Positions 31,712 through 43,010 are shown, counted from the first letter of the stretch. The stretch: DNA of 64,000 nt from Aotearoamyces nothofagi (GCA_015345905.1 JADDTR010000017.1:124001-188000); one strand, 5' to 3'. Notes: a model not told the origin generated them from the letters alone. A program made the numbers and translations.

Positions 31712-33301
31712 TCACAGAAGTAAGTTACTAGTTTGGCCAGGCACTGTTTCCGATTCTGCCAACTGGCCTCCCTGCCCACCGGCATGCGGTCCGAGATCTT
31801 CGTTTCCATCCTCCCGCACAGCATCGTCTTCAGGACTCTCAGATCGGTCGTCGCCGTCTTCTCGCAGGCCTTCGCTTTTGGCACCCGCTCCCTCTCTCAG
31901 GGCTGACTTGAGCTTCGCCTCCTTCCGCTTGGGGATGACTCTGAGAAAGGCCTTACCCCAGTCTCCGTCCTCCAGCCAGCGGACCATGATCTCGACGACG
32001 TGGTTGGTGGCGAGGACGGTTCGGCTCTGCATGATCATGTACTCGCCGATGGGGAGCTTGGCGGTTGGGATGTTGCGCTCTCGGGCTCGCTTGTAGCAGA
32101 TGCCCTTGTGGCGGTTTTTGTCCACGATGCCGCCGACGATGTAGGTAGTATATGGCGAGAGCTCTGTCAGGGTGTTGGGAGAGTCGGATGTTAGATAGAC
32201 GATCGAGGGCTCGGCTGGGATCTCTGGTTCTTGTGCAGGAGCAGCAGTGGCTGGCTCTGTGACTGAATCTTTCTTTTCGCCGGAGGATGGGTTCTCAGAC
32301 GTTAGTTTGGTTTCTGTTAACTCTGTTTGAGTTGATGATGTCTCCTGAGCATTTAATTCGACTTGTTTTGGAACAGATTCAACTCCACTATCGTCGGTTT
32401 GCTCTGTTGCTAGTTTCGGCTGTGACTGAATGGCATTATGAGCGCTCGCACCCGAAGCAGTTATTGATGTAGAAGCCGTATTGAGGGCATCTATCTTCGA
32501 ACGCACAGGTCTTGAAGGGGCTGTTTTGGCGATTGCTGCCGAGGCCTGCTCCAACTTCAAAGCTTCTGGCCCTGCGAGAGCTCCAATCACACGTCCTCCC
32601 TCTTTACCATACATGAACACATGTGCGTCCTTCGCTGCCGCAACGAAGTCCTTATCCGTAAATTCGACACCTTTCCAGCCCAGATGATTATTAGCCAACA
32701 CCGTTTCATATCTCTCTTTAAGATGTCCACCGAAAGAGCTGACCACTAAGTGCGCTCGGTACGGAGCACTCTTATTATCTGAGTAGCACCTCGTAAGCTG
32801 CGCGCCAAGGGACATCCTCTCCTTTTCGGTCATAAGCTCATCAAAATCGCAGTCCAATATGAAAGTAATGGGGACCTGAATCGGGCGTCGAAAATTCGTC
32901 CTTGTTTGCACTGGTTCGGCTTCCACACCATTTGCTTGTGCCAAGGCTGCTTCAGCTGCTCTCTCTTCAGCCTTTCGAGCCTTCTTCTCCTTCTCCTTCT
33001 CTTTCCGCTTAGCCTTGCGGTACTCTTTCCCATTTTCCCATTCTTGCGAGCGTCTGAGCTTCTTAAGCTGACTCTTTGACATGGGCTGAGATGCGGGATT
33101 ACCGTCTGCCTCGCTGCCATTCAAAGTGCCATTATCCTTTTCAGTTTTGGCCTTGATCTCTCCTGCTTCTATTCTCCTAGGCTCGGAGCTGTCTTCACCC
33201 AAGCTTCTGGGAAGCGTGACTTCATCCGGCCCGCCATTGCTATTGCCAAAGGGTGATTCGAGCTTTCGAATCTTGGAAGGACGTTCCTCGGCTTCCACCA
33301 T
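31712..33301 (-). CDS. TRM10: tRNA (guanine-N1-)-methyltransferase, position 9 (Trm10)
   Basis: Single exon, 529 residues. Trm10 is a SPOUT-class enzyme that methylates N1 of G9 (and in some lineages A9) of tRNA using S-adenosylmethionine. A Lys/Arg-rich N-terminus (about residues 75-115, MSKSQLKKLRRSQEWE) leads into the SPOUT domain: VPITFILDCDFDELM (about 143-157), then RAHLVVSSFGGHLKERYE. The C-terminal half of the fold resumes at SIVYLTSDSPNTLTEL and YIVGGIVDKNRHKG, with the conserved Asp near 394, and LPIGEYM. Between the two halves (about 235-362) sits a long low-complexity Ser/Thr/Glu/Pro-rich insertion without a recognised domain. The tail is acidic. The true ATG is at 33301. It is divergent from NDUFA13, with 210 bp between start codons. 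Confidence 0.92.
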   Translation of the reverse strand: MVEAEERPSKIRKLESPFGNSNGGPDEVTLPRSLGEDSSEPRRIEAGEIKAKTEKDNGTLNGSEADGNPASQPMSKSQLKKLRRSQEWENGKEYRKAKRKEKEKEKKARKAEERAAEAALAQANGVEAEPVQTRTNFRRPIQVPITFILDCDFDELMTEKERMSLGAQLTRCYSDNKSAPYRAHLVVSSFGGHLKERYETVLANNHLGWKGVEFTDKDFVAAAKDAHVFMYGKEGGRVIGALAGPEALKLEQASAAIAKTAPSRPVRSKIDALNTASTSITASGASAHNAIQSQPKLATEQTDDSGVESVPKQVELNAQETSSTQTELTETKLTSENPSSGEKKDSVTEPATAAPAQEPEIPAEPSIVYLTSDSPNTLTELSPYTTYIVGGIVDKNRHKGICYKRARERNIPTAKLPIGEYMIMQSRTVLATNHVVEIMVRWLEDGDWGKAFLRVIPKRKEAKLKSALREGAGAKSEGLREDGDDRSESPEDDAVREDGNEDLGPHAGGQGGQLAESETVPGQTSNLLL

Positions 33302-33511
33302 CACGAAACAGTCCTTTCTCGGAATGCTGACTGTTAGTAGATCAAGATAAAGAAGTTGTGAAAATATTTACAGCTGCCAAAAATCGTAGCTTGAAGAGCG
33401 GCAGAAATAAAGGCCGTCGCTTAAAGGGGTTTAGCTATTTCTCACCGCAAGACAACCTCGAGCTGTCGAATCAATCGACATCCATAGTAATCGAGCTGCT
33501 AAACCGTCACA

Positions 33512-34152
33512 ATGGCTCAAGACTTGCCTCCCGTGGGTGGCTATGATGCTGTGCAATACAAGGTAAATATATGGATGCTGCATACCCGTCAAACCGCGTC
33601 ATTGTGTTAATTGAACCCAGCGAAACCTCCCCGCGCGAGGGTTCCGCCCGGCATACCTGCTTGTAGGAGTCGCGGGTATCATGACATATGGCTTCTGGAA
33701 AGTCGGACGAGGGATTCGGGAACAGAAGTATGCATTCCTACCAATTGTTCTATTGTTTGTGGCTCAATCGCCTAGTGGCGTTACTGCTCACTCGGAATGG
33801 ACTTGTAGCTGACAACTGTTGGTAGTGAGCTCGCGCGAGAGAAGATGTGGGCACGAATCCATCTGATTCCCTTGTTAACGGCTGAGGAGGATCGTGACTT
33901 GGTCCGAAGGCATTTGGCGGATCAGGCAAGAGAGAAGGAGTTATTGGGAAGCAACACGAACGTGTACAACACAGACAGGTACGGGCTCCTTCTGGGTAGA
34001 GGTTTCGGAATAGTACTGCCCAGCGATTGCCCAGGCTCAGTAACTCGAACTGCGGAAGTCTTTTATTTGTGATTGGGATCTAGGCTGACATATTCTTTGG
34101 CAGATTTGTACGACCAACATTTGCGGTAACTCCATCGCAACGGACGAAGTAG
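33512..34152 (+). CDS. NDUFA13: NADH:ubiquinone oxidoreductase subunit NDUFA13 (GRIM-19/B16.6)
   Basis: Four exons (33512-33562, 33621-33727, 33826-33978, 34104-34152) give 119 residues. This is an accessory subunit of respiratory complex I, embedded in the inner mitochondrial membrane. It begins MAQDLPPVGGYDAVQYKRNL, the family N-terminus, followed by a single membrane helix (about residues 27-45, AYLLVGVAGIMTYGFWKV). A charged helix RGIREQNELAREKMWARIH and LIPLLTAEEDRDLVRRHL precede a short tail RFVRPTFAVTP. Introns 2 and 3 are about 100-125 bp, longer than typical here. The retained intron sequences contain stops, so splicing is required. There is no cleavable presequence, as expected for this subunit. 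Confidence 0.93.
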
Positions 34153-35133
34153 GGGCAATGATACTGGGGAGCTTACGGATGCACTGTATATACATGAACG
34201 AAGCATTACTGTCTTATACTATGGTACAGACGTGACATGGTCTCGTAAATGCTGCCGAAAACGATATAATGTAACAACAAGAATACTATCTATTGAAGGT
34301 CCCGTCCTTATTATGTGTTAAAAGGTTGCCCCCGTGGCTTAGCGTCCAGCTCTTCTCTCTTTAGACGTTATGCCCCTTAGAGAAGAAGCCTATTTCACAT
34401 CACCACATTGTGCCTAGTGACATCGGCTTCTTCAATGGTAGCTATTCTCGTTTCAATCTAGAAGACCGTCGAATTCCGAGCCTGCTGCATTTCCAGCTCG
34501 AAAAGGCTCGACTTGACCCTGTTTTCCGCCTACATCAAGCCTGCACCAGCACCTCCACCTGCTACTCCTACCCGTGAGATGGTCTCCTGTCTCCTAGGAA
34601 CACGGTCTAGAGGATATAGGGCACAAATCTGCGAAGCACCGATATCATCGAACTGCAAGAGTGTGGAGGTGAGAACAGTGGAGATGTACCAAGGCCATAA
34701 GAGCGACGTAGTCATCGACAATTCCGTAAGATCAGAAGAGCCGGTTGTTTTACATGAGAACCACATCAAATATGCGTGGCTACTGCACGTGCACGACATT
34801 TCCAAGTATGCTTAATGAACGCCGCGGCTTTGGATAAGGAGATGTGTCAGTACGACAAAACGAGAAGCACAATGAAATAAGTAGAAACTGTAAAAGAACG
34901 AGATGACCCTATTGATATAAACCTCCCTCAAACAAAATACTCATCACTCTCGATGTCGGGTTCCTATCATGTCCGGCCGGTGGGGCAGAAGCAAACATCA
35001 CAAGCCTCCATCCTGTTTGCACTGTTTGCCGATGACGATTATCGGATTATCGACAACTGAGCCCACGACCAAAACCGAAATTTTAAGAACCGAGAGACAT
35101 CCAAGGCCAGAGAACCAGCACATCTACCCTGCG
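34153..35133. other. Intergenic region containing a helicase-like relic
   Basis: 981 bp between NDUFA13 and BOL2. Apart from the fragment at 34513-34815 (entered separately), nothing is recognised. The right end is the BOL2 promoter. Confidence 0.45.
34513..34815 (+). pseudogene. Probable relic of a superfamily-1 (Upf1/NFX1-like) helicase C-terminus
   Basis: An open frame of about 100 codons reads FSAYIKP, then VEVRTVEMYQGHKSDVVID followed by SVRSEE and HENHIKYAWLL. The order resembles motifs V-VI of SF1 helicases (a TVDxFQGxExDVVIxxxVR block followed by a NVALSRA-type block), but the final block has lost the Arg-finger residues. No upstream Walker A or DEAD-like motif is found. This suggests a decayed fragment rather than a working gene. 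It could be a coincidence of short motifs. Confidence 0.4.
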
Positions 35134-35560
35134 ATGGCAGCCTCATCCGGCGTCACCGAGGCTGGTCTCAAAGCCACTCTGGCAGAAAAAATAGGCGCGA
35201 CCCAGGTCGACATCGAGGATATGTCAGGTAAGCAATCCTCCCTCCCCTTCCTGCCCTCCTCTCCGCCCACGTCTACGCTCCATCCGCCGTGTCCAACAGC
35301 ACCATCTAACGGGGATTCCAGGCGGCTGCGGTCAGGCATTCTCCGCGGTGATAGTATCGGCGCAGTTCGTCAAGAAGACGACGCTGGCGAGACATCGACT
35401 CGTCAACTCTGCGCTCAAGGCTGAGATCGCAGCCATCCATGCCTGGACGCCGAAGTGCTACACGCCCGAGGAGTGGGAGCGGCAGGCGCAGAGCGGCGAG
35501 CAGGCTGTTGCGCCGGGGAGGGCTACGAACGGCGAGGTGGTGACGGGGACGAAAGACTGA
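35134..35560 (+). CDS. BOL2: BolA-family protein (Bol2/Fra2-like)
   Basis: Two exons, 35134-35227 and 35322-35560, give 110 residues. Bol2/Fra2 partners with monothiol glutaredoxins Grx3/4 in cytosolic iron sensing and Fe-S trafficking. The BolA fold spans about residues 8-88: [20 protein letters not shown] across the intron, then [19 protein letters not shown], the FDxxK-like [18 protein letters not shown] ending. The conserved cysteine of the GGCGQ loop and the invariant histidine of IHAW are present. The GCGQ form argues for the cytosolic Bol2 type over mitochondrial Bol1/Bol3, as does the lack of a presequence. A disordered tail of about 20 residues follows. The BOL2 name is by similarity of motif only. 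Confidence 0.83.
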
Positions 35561-36949
35561 GTCCACATGCGCTGTGGTACGGCTGTGTGTGATGGCCAGT
35601 CTGGCTGGCAGGAGGCTTGCATGGAAGCATGCGGCCTGGAGAATAGGATTGTACATAAGTAGCTTCTCTTGTCTTCTTCTTTCATGGAAAAATGCACCCA
35701 CCAGCCCACAACCCCTCGCATCAAACCGATGTCCCCGCTATCGCCCTGTGACCCCGCCACAAAGCCAACAGCATCGCCCAGACACCCAGCCACGCCCCCC
35801 CCCTCACATACAGCAGAAGAACCGAAACCCCTTCATGCGCACACACTCCTCGCCAGCATCGTATTTCCCCAGCCCTCGTCTTCAGATCCTCGTTCTCGCC
35901 CCTCGGCCTCCGCGCCTCCGTCTGCGCCAGGTCCATCTGCGCCAGGTAGGCGGGCACCGCCAGGTTCTCCTTGCGCATGGCCTCGATCGTGGCCTCCATG
36001 CGCCGCGCCAGCTCCTCGGCCTGGGTCGTGCTGGCGCTGCCGGGTGCGGAAGAGCTCGCGACGTGGGAGGAAGAGCGGCTGTGCCTCGGGGGGGTGTTGG
36101 AGCGGCCCGTTCTGCCCCTTCCTCTCCTCTCCTCTCCTCTCCTCCCCTTTTCTATCCTCTATCCTATCTGCGCGGGTGCGGCCTGCTCGGGGCGGGTCCC
36201 GAAGGGGTTTTGTGGAGAGCGGGAACGGTTCGGGGGGGCGCTTCTGATGCCCCCCCTTTTTTTTAAAGAAAATAACTGCGGCGGTGCTGGTTACTGATTG
36301 CGGACGGCGCTGTTTGGCCGGTCTGTTGTGGTCGTGGGAAAGGGTTCTGCTGCAGTCTTGAAAGAAAGAAGAAAAAAAAGCATATTACAAGTTTAGATAT
36401 AGCATCACACCCCGTCCCCGTGTTCACTCTCGCTCTCGCTCTCGCTCCCGCTCCCACCGGACTTCTCCTCTGCAAAAGCGGAGCCGAGGACGACCTCAGA
36501 TCGATCGGGCTTTCAAAGTCACATCACATCACATCACGTTCAGCAAGACAAATCACACATCCAAGGGCCAGATCATATTCCCTAAAACAGACAGAAGGAC
36601 CTCAATCTGCATCTCTCATTCATTCAACTAGCCTACAGTTCAACACAATCCCATCCACGTCGCCGTCCCGAAACCAAAAAAAAATATCAATCTCACCATT
36701 ACGAGACCCTTTTCCCCCTTCTACTCTCTTTCTTTCTAATGAACCTTCCCAATTACGCAAAAGAAAACAGTTTGCCCGATGGGGCTGGCAAAGATAAAAG
36801 AGAAAACAAACAAACGAGAAATCCCGACTAATCCACCGGGAACGACAATGCAAACGCTCGAATCGCTAGATGACTGGTATCATAAGTAACGCAGTGTCGA
36901 ATCCCCCTCTTTCATTATATCAGTTAACCACACTAATGCTGGTGTTTCC
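35561..36949. other. Intergenic region with GC-rich island and low-complexity DNA
   Basis: 1.39 kb between BOL2 and MSS4. The part 35860-36240 is markedly GC-rich and holds a coiled-coil-like open frame on the minus strand (entered separately), CTCTC repeats at 36121-36146 and a G7/C7 inverted repeat. Pyrimidine-rich repeats (CTCGCTCTCGCTC) lie near 36425-36455. Confidence 0.5.
35721..36133 (-). pseudogene. Coiled-coil-like reading frame in GC-rich island, possible gene remnant
   Basis: The minus strand stays open from the GGAGAG tract near 36130 down to 35721. It encodes a Ser/Pro-rich part (SSSHVASSSAPGSASTTQ), then AEELARRMEATIEAMRKENL and a further Glu/Arg-rich helix, before turning hydrophobic and unstructured. 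The helical part looks like genuine protein (regular heptads, GC-ending codons), but no start or splice context was found and the C-terminal half looks random. A decayed gene or transposon gag fragment are both possible; it may also be chance in GC-rich DNA. Confidence 0.3.
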
Positions 36950-39781
36950 CTATGCAACAACAATTGAGTCCCTTTCGTCCATCATTTCTGGACTCAGTGC
37001 CTTTGGTATAGGCGGTAGATCCTTCATCGAGTTGAAAGAGCTACTCCTCGCTACTTCAGGCTCCTTCGGTGGAACCCTGCGGGTTGGCCGATGTTCATTA
37101 TCCTTCGGTGGGGTCGGAGGACGGCCTCCTTTCCCGTCCTGCTCGCCATTGCTGCTCCCACTCCTGCCACTTCTGCCGCCTGTTGACGATGACTCGCCGA
37201 CCTCATCAACAATAGGCAATGTCGTGCCTACCCTATCATTTGAATGCTCAGCACTTGGAGTTCGCACTGTGTGGATCGTCCGATCGTGTATTGAATCCTC
37301 GCTATGCGAGGCACGGCTCAAATAAGATTCCCTTTGGTGCCTCGCAGATTCGGAAGACCTTACTCCACTTGGCTCAGTCTCGCCTTGCTCTACAGCCTCC
37401 CTTTCGGCCTCTTCTCTAGACTTCGTAATGGCAGTGATGAAGCTGATAAATCGTTCGCCATACGGTACCGAGGGAACAGGAGATATCTGCGATTTGTCAT
37501 GCGAGAGACCCTTCCAGAAATTCTCAAGCCTCTTGATAGTGCCATACTATATCATGTTAGCTAGGACAGGCATAATTACAATTGATACATACGTGAGTGA
37601 GCAGGTCGATAATTCCGAGGTAATATATCACATCACCAGGGCTATTATCCTCATGAGTAGCCTGAAACCCTCCATCGTTACTATAGAAGGTGAACTCGCG
37701 CTTAGTAGTGTTTTCTTCCATCTCATCTGGCATCCTCGAAAGGGTTTGGCCCATGGGGATAGGCTTCTCTTGCTTGATAATCTGCCGAAGCTCTCGAGCC
37801 TTCTTTATAGTCTCTAGCTTAGACGGTGTTCTCATCAAGTTTGGGTGACCAGGTGGTGCTTGTTCATCAGATGGCACGTCTCCACCAGGTTGAAATACCC
37901 GTAACGTCTTATCACGGAGGTTTTCTACATTACCCTTCTCAAGGTCATGAATCCCGACAAGCATAGAATAATCCATAATCTTCAGCTTCTCCAGCAAATG
38001 AACATCTTTTTCCATTTGCTCAATGAATATCGTCTTCTTCTCGGGTCCGAACTCGAGATGAAGATTCCGTCTCAGCCAATTGAGATCTTTAAGTGTAGCA
38101 CGAGGATTGTGTTTGAGATCCTGCTCCTTAAAGTCTCGCCCTATTGTTGATCCCTTAAGATCAAAGGTCTGGTGGATGTCCCGATGTGGCGGGAAGAGGT
38201 TGTTCATGACCACGAAATGTATCTTCCTGCCATATGGGATCTTGACCCGATGAAGGCCGTAGAACTGTGATAGGAGGGTGTTCGGATTATTTTCGACATG
38301 GTTATAATAGTCCTTCAAGATCTTCCGCAGGAGCTTATGTTCGGCATGGTGTATGGTCTTGATGATATATTTGTAGTCTCGTGAAAAGTAGAAGAAGCTG
38401 CCGCTCTTTCCCGGGGATCCAAGCTCGGACAATATGTATTTGCTAGTCAAAGACATTAGATAGTCCGCGGGGTCGAGCTTGAACTTCGCACGGAGGTGTC
38501 GAAACACCCATGGTGCATAGTCCTTAAATTTAAAATCGTATTTCGCAGACGGCGTAAGTTCGTTTCCAGTGCTACTTCAAGTCAGCTTCCACACAATATG
38601 GCGGTTCGGTTCCTCTGCTTTTGCACTTACATATCAAATGAGAATTTATGCCGCGCCTCAAAGTCTGCGTCTGTCAGAGGCCGGTCCAGCTTTGCGTTGG
38701 TTCGGGACACCGTGAAGCGTATTCCAGTCAACATATTGTAGGCAGTCACCCAATTCACATGATTCTGATCAACTTTTGTGCCAACAACCACTCTGTCGTC
38801 ATCCTCTTCGTCTTTTCTCCTCCGCTTACTCGCTCTCCTTTGCCGTATTGCCTCGGCCCACCTCATAGCATCGTCATCCTGAACTATCTCGTCGTGGGGA
38901 ATGTCCGAGTGGATGCTTTGTGTTGGACGTCTGTTCAGGCTTAAAGATCCCCTACGTCCGGCTGTCGTCGGCGAAAAACGTCCACTCGAGTATGCTGCAC
39001 CATCTGAAGATGTGCGGCCAGCTCCGATCTTTGGTACTTGAAGGGTATGGCGGTGTTTTAGTTGGGCTCCGGCAGGGTGTTGGTTGGAGATGGTGGGTGA
39101 GAGTGTGTTTCCCGTACCTGCGGGAAGGTATGCCGGAGGAGATGAAAATCGGTGTGGTGAAGAGGTGGGGCTACGAGAGGGCGTCTCTGATAATAGCGTT
39201 GGGGGGGAAAGAGAACCGTTGTAGGTGAGTGGTCCCGTACTTTGCGGTATCGCGGTGATAGGCGGTGGAGGTGAGGCCCGTTTAGGCATCGGAGGTATGG
39301 CACTGTCACCATTCACTTGTGGTTTTGGAAACGACTCGGCCGACGGTTGTACGGTCCCCCCATAAAACGACCCATTGGAGCCTCCATCCGTCAGGTTGTG
39401 CCTCGGTAAGACATTCTGCAGCCCTGGGCTCTTTCTGCCATTCTCTAATGGCAGCCCATTGACACCACCACCGTTGACCGAGAGCGCACTGCCGTTTCGT
39501 GACAATTTGTGCTCCCAGCTGCTGCCGCTCGACCTCCCGTTTGGTATCGAGTTCAGCCCCGTATCAGTGAACATCTCACCATTCATCGAGGGCTTCACAC
39601 TATATATATCATCGGTTTGCTCAATGCCACGTTCGAGGCTTCCCTTGGCAAGAAATCGAGGGGAAGGCCGCGAATTGCCGTTTGCCTTCTCGTGTGATTG
39701 TCGAAGCTCCCCGAGAGGCTCGAGCGAAGCTGTATCCAATGATTTCCCGGTTGCTGAATCATCAGGGAGGAACGAGGGCAT
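36950..39781 (-). CDS. MSS4: Phosphatidylinositol 4-phosphate 5-kinase
   Basis: Three exons (39781-38631, 38574-37593, 37546-36950) give 909 residues. MSS4 makes PI(4,5)P2 at the plasma membrane, controlling actin, polarity and endocytosis. A disordered Ser/Pro-rich N-terminus of about 300 residues ends in a basic, likely nuclear-localising patch ([12 protein letters not shown]). The kinase domain starts near residue 370 ([21 protein letters not shown] across intron 1). It has the [20 protein letters not shown] nucleotide region, [20 protein letters not shown] and [10 protein letters not shown]. The specificity loop continues through [19 protein letters not shown] across intron 2. The C-terminal 170 residues are disordered, Ser/Pro-rich. 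All catalytic motifs are intact. The start is the first ATG in frame; a TAG acceptor-like site just upstream hints at a 5' leader intron. Confidence 0.94.
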
Positions 39782-41476
39782 CTCAATGATCTAGTATGGC
39801 CAAGTAACGCCCGTCGAATCTTCAGTATCGCTCCGGTCGTTACCCAGCTATCCAGAGGGTTCGAAAGGGGACGGAAGGATGGGTGTGATGGCCTACTGGG
39901 GCACGCGTCCCCTTGGTAGATATCTGCCACTCTATGTTGATAATGGTGCAGGTTATGTATCGAATTGTCCCCGTCGCAAGTCTCTATCGCTTCTGTGGGG
40001 AGAGTACGTTGCAAATGAGTTCGAGTTATGGATCCCGGATTAGCACATGAATCCGAATTATGCCTCGTCAACCATACTATATGCTAGCGTCGCTCGTTTA
40101 TGAAAACCAAATAGAAGCAACAGCTCCTATGCGACGCCGAGTATACGATTCCAGCACAGAGATTCAAGATATATTCAAAGATGCACTCGAGATCTATCAA
40201 TAGCCAGACGCTGATGGCACCGGCATATCCACGTTTTGTTCCCACCGCCATCATGCCATGAGTCGGCTGTCATTCGACTCTGGCGGTCTGAACAAGAGTC
40301 GCATAATTGTTTCACGGGCTTCATAAGAGGTGGCCCACGTGACTAGCCAGCCTAGCGCACTAGCCGGAAAAGTTAAGGTCCGATCCCCGACGACGTTCAA
40401 GCTTTCGGTGTTGTTTACCAGTGCTGGCAGATGCTGTTGCCAGCTTCTGGAAACGTGTCACGTTACAATGAACAGATAGAGTGCGGTGGAAATAGATGTA
40501 TCGCCAGCAGTAGCATGAGAATGAGGCCTGTGTGGTCCTGCGAGCATGCCAAATCAGGTGTATGACGCGCCAGGAAGCCCAAGGGGGTCCATCGACGGTG
40601 ATTGATGAAAACGATGTGGCAGACGCCTGCGCAGCCAGAATTCCAAATCCGGATATTCCAAATTCAGTTTTGGTTGCGAATACGTTTTAGTGTCCTGGGA
40701 TACTTGCAGGGTGCTCTTGGGAAGTATCCTGCCGGTTTCATGATTTTTGGTGGCCTCGGAATGTTGATCGTTCATTATTTGTGGTCGGTGGATATTTCAT
40801 TTTCAGAAATGACCCGAAATCATATTTTGCAGGAGGTTCAGTGATGTCACGTTTTCCAACGCAATAATAATACTTATCGAATTATTTTATTCAAAAGTTT
40901 AGATCGTTAGCATGGGTTTTAATCATTATCAAAAGTACATTGGCCAATTGTTGATTGATTGTGCACCGGCACCAGGAAAATCTTGGTGGGGGGCTTGTCG
41001 GCTCACACGTGCGGTGGCCGAAATAACTCGATGTAAACACAACAAAGTGAGACGCGCCCAGCGAGAGGGTTCCTCATTCTACCTTTGGTATTATAGAGCA
41101 CACGTTGCATGGCTACGCGTCATTAAATACAGTATAGCCAAAATGAAATGAATCTAACATCATTGATTCTGGTATAAGTACAAGTAACCCAGCATGCTAT
41201 AGCATTGTCATCGATCCTTCCCCTACACCCACCACTCGTGTCTAACAAAGCCATGGTCCTACATGAGTACAAAGGCAATCTTCACAGCACATGATGTGAA
41301 CCCGGACCAAGCTTGATGATAACCGCAGCCTTCCCACCATCATTTCCCATAATATAAGCAAAAACGTGTAATCCTTTACCCTGAAAAAATCACGTGTGGA
41401 ATATTTACAGCCACATTGTCGAAACTCCTACCACAACGCCATATACACAAAGACAGAAAGGCTAGCCTGTGAGCTT
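39782..41476. other. Intergenic: MSS4 promoter and histone H1 3' region
   Basis: 1.7 kb without a recognised gene. Open frames of 70-80 codons at 40602-40844 and 40912-41151 have no recognisable motif. 40840-40920 is AT-rich. Confidence 0.45.
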
Positions 41477-42670
41477 TTATGCACTGGCCTTCTTTGGGGT
41501 AGCCTTCTTTGCAGCAGGCTTCTTTGGTGCGGCCTTCTTGACTGCGGTCTTTGGGGTGGTCTTAGTGACGCGTCCTGACTTGGTCTTACCGAGAACAGCT
41601 GCCTTAGGAACGACAGCGGGGGCCTGTGGATGATTAGAAGTGATACATGAGATAGCGACAAGAATACCTACAGTCTTGGCTTTCTTTGCAGCTGGCTTCT
41701 TGGCCTTGGGTGCAGCCTTCGCCTTGGTGGCGGTCGGCTTCTTTGGTGCAGCCTTCTTGGCAGCGGGCTTCTTGGGTGCAGCGGCCTTCTTTGCAGCTGG
41801 CTTCTTGGCCTTTGGTGCAGCGGCCTTCTTTGGCGCAGCTGTCTTGGAAGCAGGCTTGGCCGCTGGTTTAGCAGCTGGCTTTGGCTCCTTCTTTGCAAGC
41901 TTGGTTCCGCCGGAAGATCCTGTTGTCATGTTAGAACGCGACAAGCATGATTACAACACAACGACAGAAATATGATAAATAAAACGTTGAAAGGGCGCAC
42001 ACATGTGCACAACACGACGGCGACGAAGCTCGTTAATAGTTTGGAGCCATTGCGCAGGTGTTGCAATGCGCAAGTGCAATGCGACAACTCGAGAAATATG
42101 AGAAAGACACGCGACTAACCCTTTGGCTGGTTGAACTCGCCCTTCTCGACACCGGTCTTCAATGCCTTGTTAAACAGGGCATCGAACATCTTATCGGTGG
42201 CGCTGATCTTGTTGTTGGCCTTGACATACTTCTTGAGGGCAACACGGCTGTGTGAGAGGGAAGCGACGGTCAGCTAGGAACTCGAGTTGCGCCGTGAACA
42301 CGCAAATAAAATCCGACGCGTCAAATTGCAAGACGGAGGTACTAACCTGCTGCCGTTTCTCTCCTTCAGCTACAGAAGAAAGACGCGTTAGCAAATCCTC
42401 ACTGGCATTGCGATGCTGTTTTGCCATCGGTCGCAATGTGTTGCGACTCGACCATCAACAAAACGAATCGCGCGCATGCGCCGGCCAACTTACGTTGATA
42501 ATGGCATCCTTAATCATGTCCTGCGCACTGTCAGTAGACGGACACAACGCAATACGTGCTAATCAATGGATATGGCTGTGCGGGCGGAGCGGGCGTGGGC
42601 TGACCTGGTACGAGTGGCCAGCAGCAGAGGCCGTCTTGGGCTTGCCAGCGTCGGTCTTCTTGGGAGGCAT
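41477..42670 (-). CDS. HHO1: Linker histone H1
   Basis: Six exons (42670-42605, 42520-42494, 42369-42347, 42247-42120, 41919-41672, 41623-41477) give 212 residues. H1 binds linker DNA and compacts chromatin. A short head (MPPKKTDAGKPKTASAAG) precedes the winged-helix globular domain (about 19-90): HSYQDMIKDAIINLKERNG, SSRVALKKYVKANNKIS, LFNKALKTGVEKGEF. The long tail is made of lysine/alanine/proline repeats such as KKPAAKKAAAPK, as in other fungal H1 proteins. Five introns, two of them flanking exons of 27 and 23 bp inside the globular domain, were placed by GT-AG signals and by frame. All are needed to rebuild the domain. The only conventional histone gene in the window. Confidence 0.93.
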
Positions 42671-43010
42671 GGTGATAGAGTGGGCGGGTGGTACGAAGAT
42701 ATACACGAAGGGACCAAGGACGTCGAGGCAGGCCGACGGCAGTATATAAGGATGCGGAAGGGCAAGATCGTAGACGGCGTAAGAGCGGGCGGTGTCGTGG
42801 GAGCGGAAAATCGAGCAAGACCAGGTTGCGGGGGATGGATTTCTTAAATAGCTCGGGGTCCTGGGCCAGCAGCAATCGAATCACCAAGTCGCTAGCGAGC
42901 AGCAAGGCAGGGCTAGGCCACATCCAGCGCCGCGGGAGCAGGAGGATTTGCAGCAGCCATCACGCGGCGAGGTGAGCGCTGGCGGGTGGCCAATCAGAGC
43001 AGCGCGCGCC

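Noticed and set aside
34969-35424. 151-codon plus-strand frame overlapping BOL2
   Set aside because: It runs through the BOL2 intron in another frame; only the spliced frame matches the BolA family.
36232-36265. G7...C7 inverted repeat followed by eight T, resembling a bacterial intrinsic terminator
   Set aside because: Fungal RNA polymerase II does not use such signals, and the stem is a plain homopolymer pair in a GC-rich island.
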